Source: HXMU1420-13 sp024742815
Lineage (GTDB): Bacteria > Bacteroidota > Rhodothermia > Balneolales > Balneolaceae
Length of the DNA stretch: 64,000 bases
NCBI GenBank assembly: GCA_024742815.1
Contig: JANSXX010000002.1
Location: 474,742-538,741, forward strand
Reading direction: 5' to 3'
Part shown: one piece after another, positions 63,825 through 64,000 of the stretch
Layout of the letters: each line of letters opens with the position of its first letter
Numbering within the stretch: the stretch's first letter is position 1
Program-made: the position numbers and the translations under genes
The notes under the pieces: generated by a model
Seen by the model: only the letters and a program-made list of their open reading frames with translations
Database searches by the model: none
What the model was told of the DNA's origin: nothing

Positions 63825-64000
63825 TTTGACTTAATCGTTTAGACTTGAATATCTGTTTTATAACATAGTATTGATGAACATTAAGCTCATCAATAATGGT
63901 TTATTTTACACGATAATATAGTATTAACTTCAAATAAATCAATAGTACTTTATGTGAATAAAGTTCAATAAACCAGTTCAAATAAAACGGGGAATAAAAA
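63825..64000. other. AT-rich right edge without a visible gene
   Basis: No coding frame, RNA or clear recombination site can be supported here. TTTATAAC near 63860 weakly resembles a terminal box but no partner arm is seen inside the window. Confidence 0.4.

Noticed and set aside
60483..64000. CRISPR array
   Set aside because: The repeats are few, long, diverged and hundreds of bases apart with genes between them, unlike regular repeat-spacer units.

Overview
The window looks like chromosomal DNA from a marine-type bacterium of the Balneolales (Balneolaeota/Rhodothermota, FCB group). This rests on four large secreted proteins ending in a type IX secretion (T9SS) sorting domain with the NYPNPFNPS motif, on a fused B12-dependent acyl-CoA mutase, on single-copy FCB-style lipoprotein and outer-membrane families, on roughly 40% GC and on frequent TTG starts. 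The assignment is inference from gene families, not from a marker gene.

Layout. 1-23 kb: secreted adhesin-like proteins (a kelch/IPT/FG-GAP/LamG protein cut by the left edge; a beta-helix protein with a dockerin; a cohesin/FN3 protein; a jelly-roll protein) interrupted by a propeller histidine kinase and a NarL-type response regulator. 23-30 kb: housekeeping genes (lolE-like permease and lysS on the minus strand; phosphopantetheinyl transferase, DUF2520 protein, alkyltransferase-like protein, thioredoxin-like protein, queD, queE and an SDR on the plus strand). 30-42 kb: a 1275-residue TPR/glycosyltransferase fusion, an esterase broken by a nonsense codon, purC, a LacI regulator, crtB, a biotin carboxylase, murQ, plsC and a TonB-like protein. 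42.2-43.1 kb: tRNA-Ser(GGA) followed by a GIY-YIG nuclease gene and two altered copies of the tRNA 3' end plus terminator, with a cluster of palindromes between them. 43-60 kb: a lipoprotein/outer-membrane barrel pair, a FAD oxidoreductase, a COG3014-LPP20-LpoB lipoprotein operon, an Ig-like lipoprotein with MscS, a Crp-rhodanese-DUF2892-OsmC redox cluster, icmF and a sarcosine-oxidase-like gene.

60.5-64 kb is the most unusual stretch. Small unrelated genes all lie on the minus strand: Phd antitoxin with a broken ParE toxin, a membrane protein, DUF2281/VapC, a lipoprotein and a 59-residue membrane protein. They are separated by recombination-site-like sequences. One, at 63505-63628, has the full architecture of an integron attC site (terminal boxes, paired arms, three bulged bases on one arm). 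Two more ends carry near-identical boxes at the 3' ends of the lipoprotein and of vapC. I read this as part of a chromosomal integron cassette array, or a cluster of attC sites lacking an integrase, whose integrase, if present, would lie beyond the right edge.

Two in-frame nonsense codons (esterase, ParE toxin) mark genes that appear to be decaying. The cohesin-bearing and dockerin-bearing secreted proteins are neighbours, which suggests an extracellular complex.
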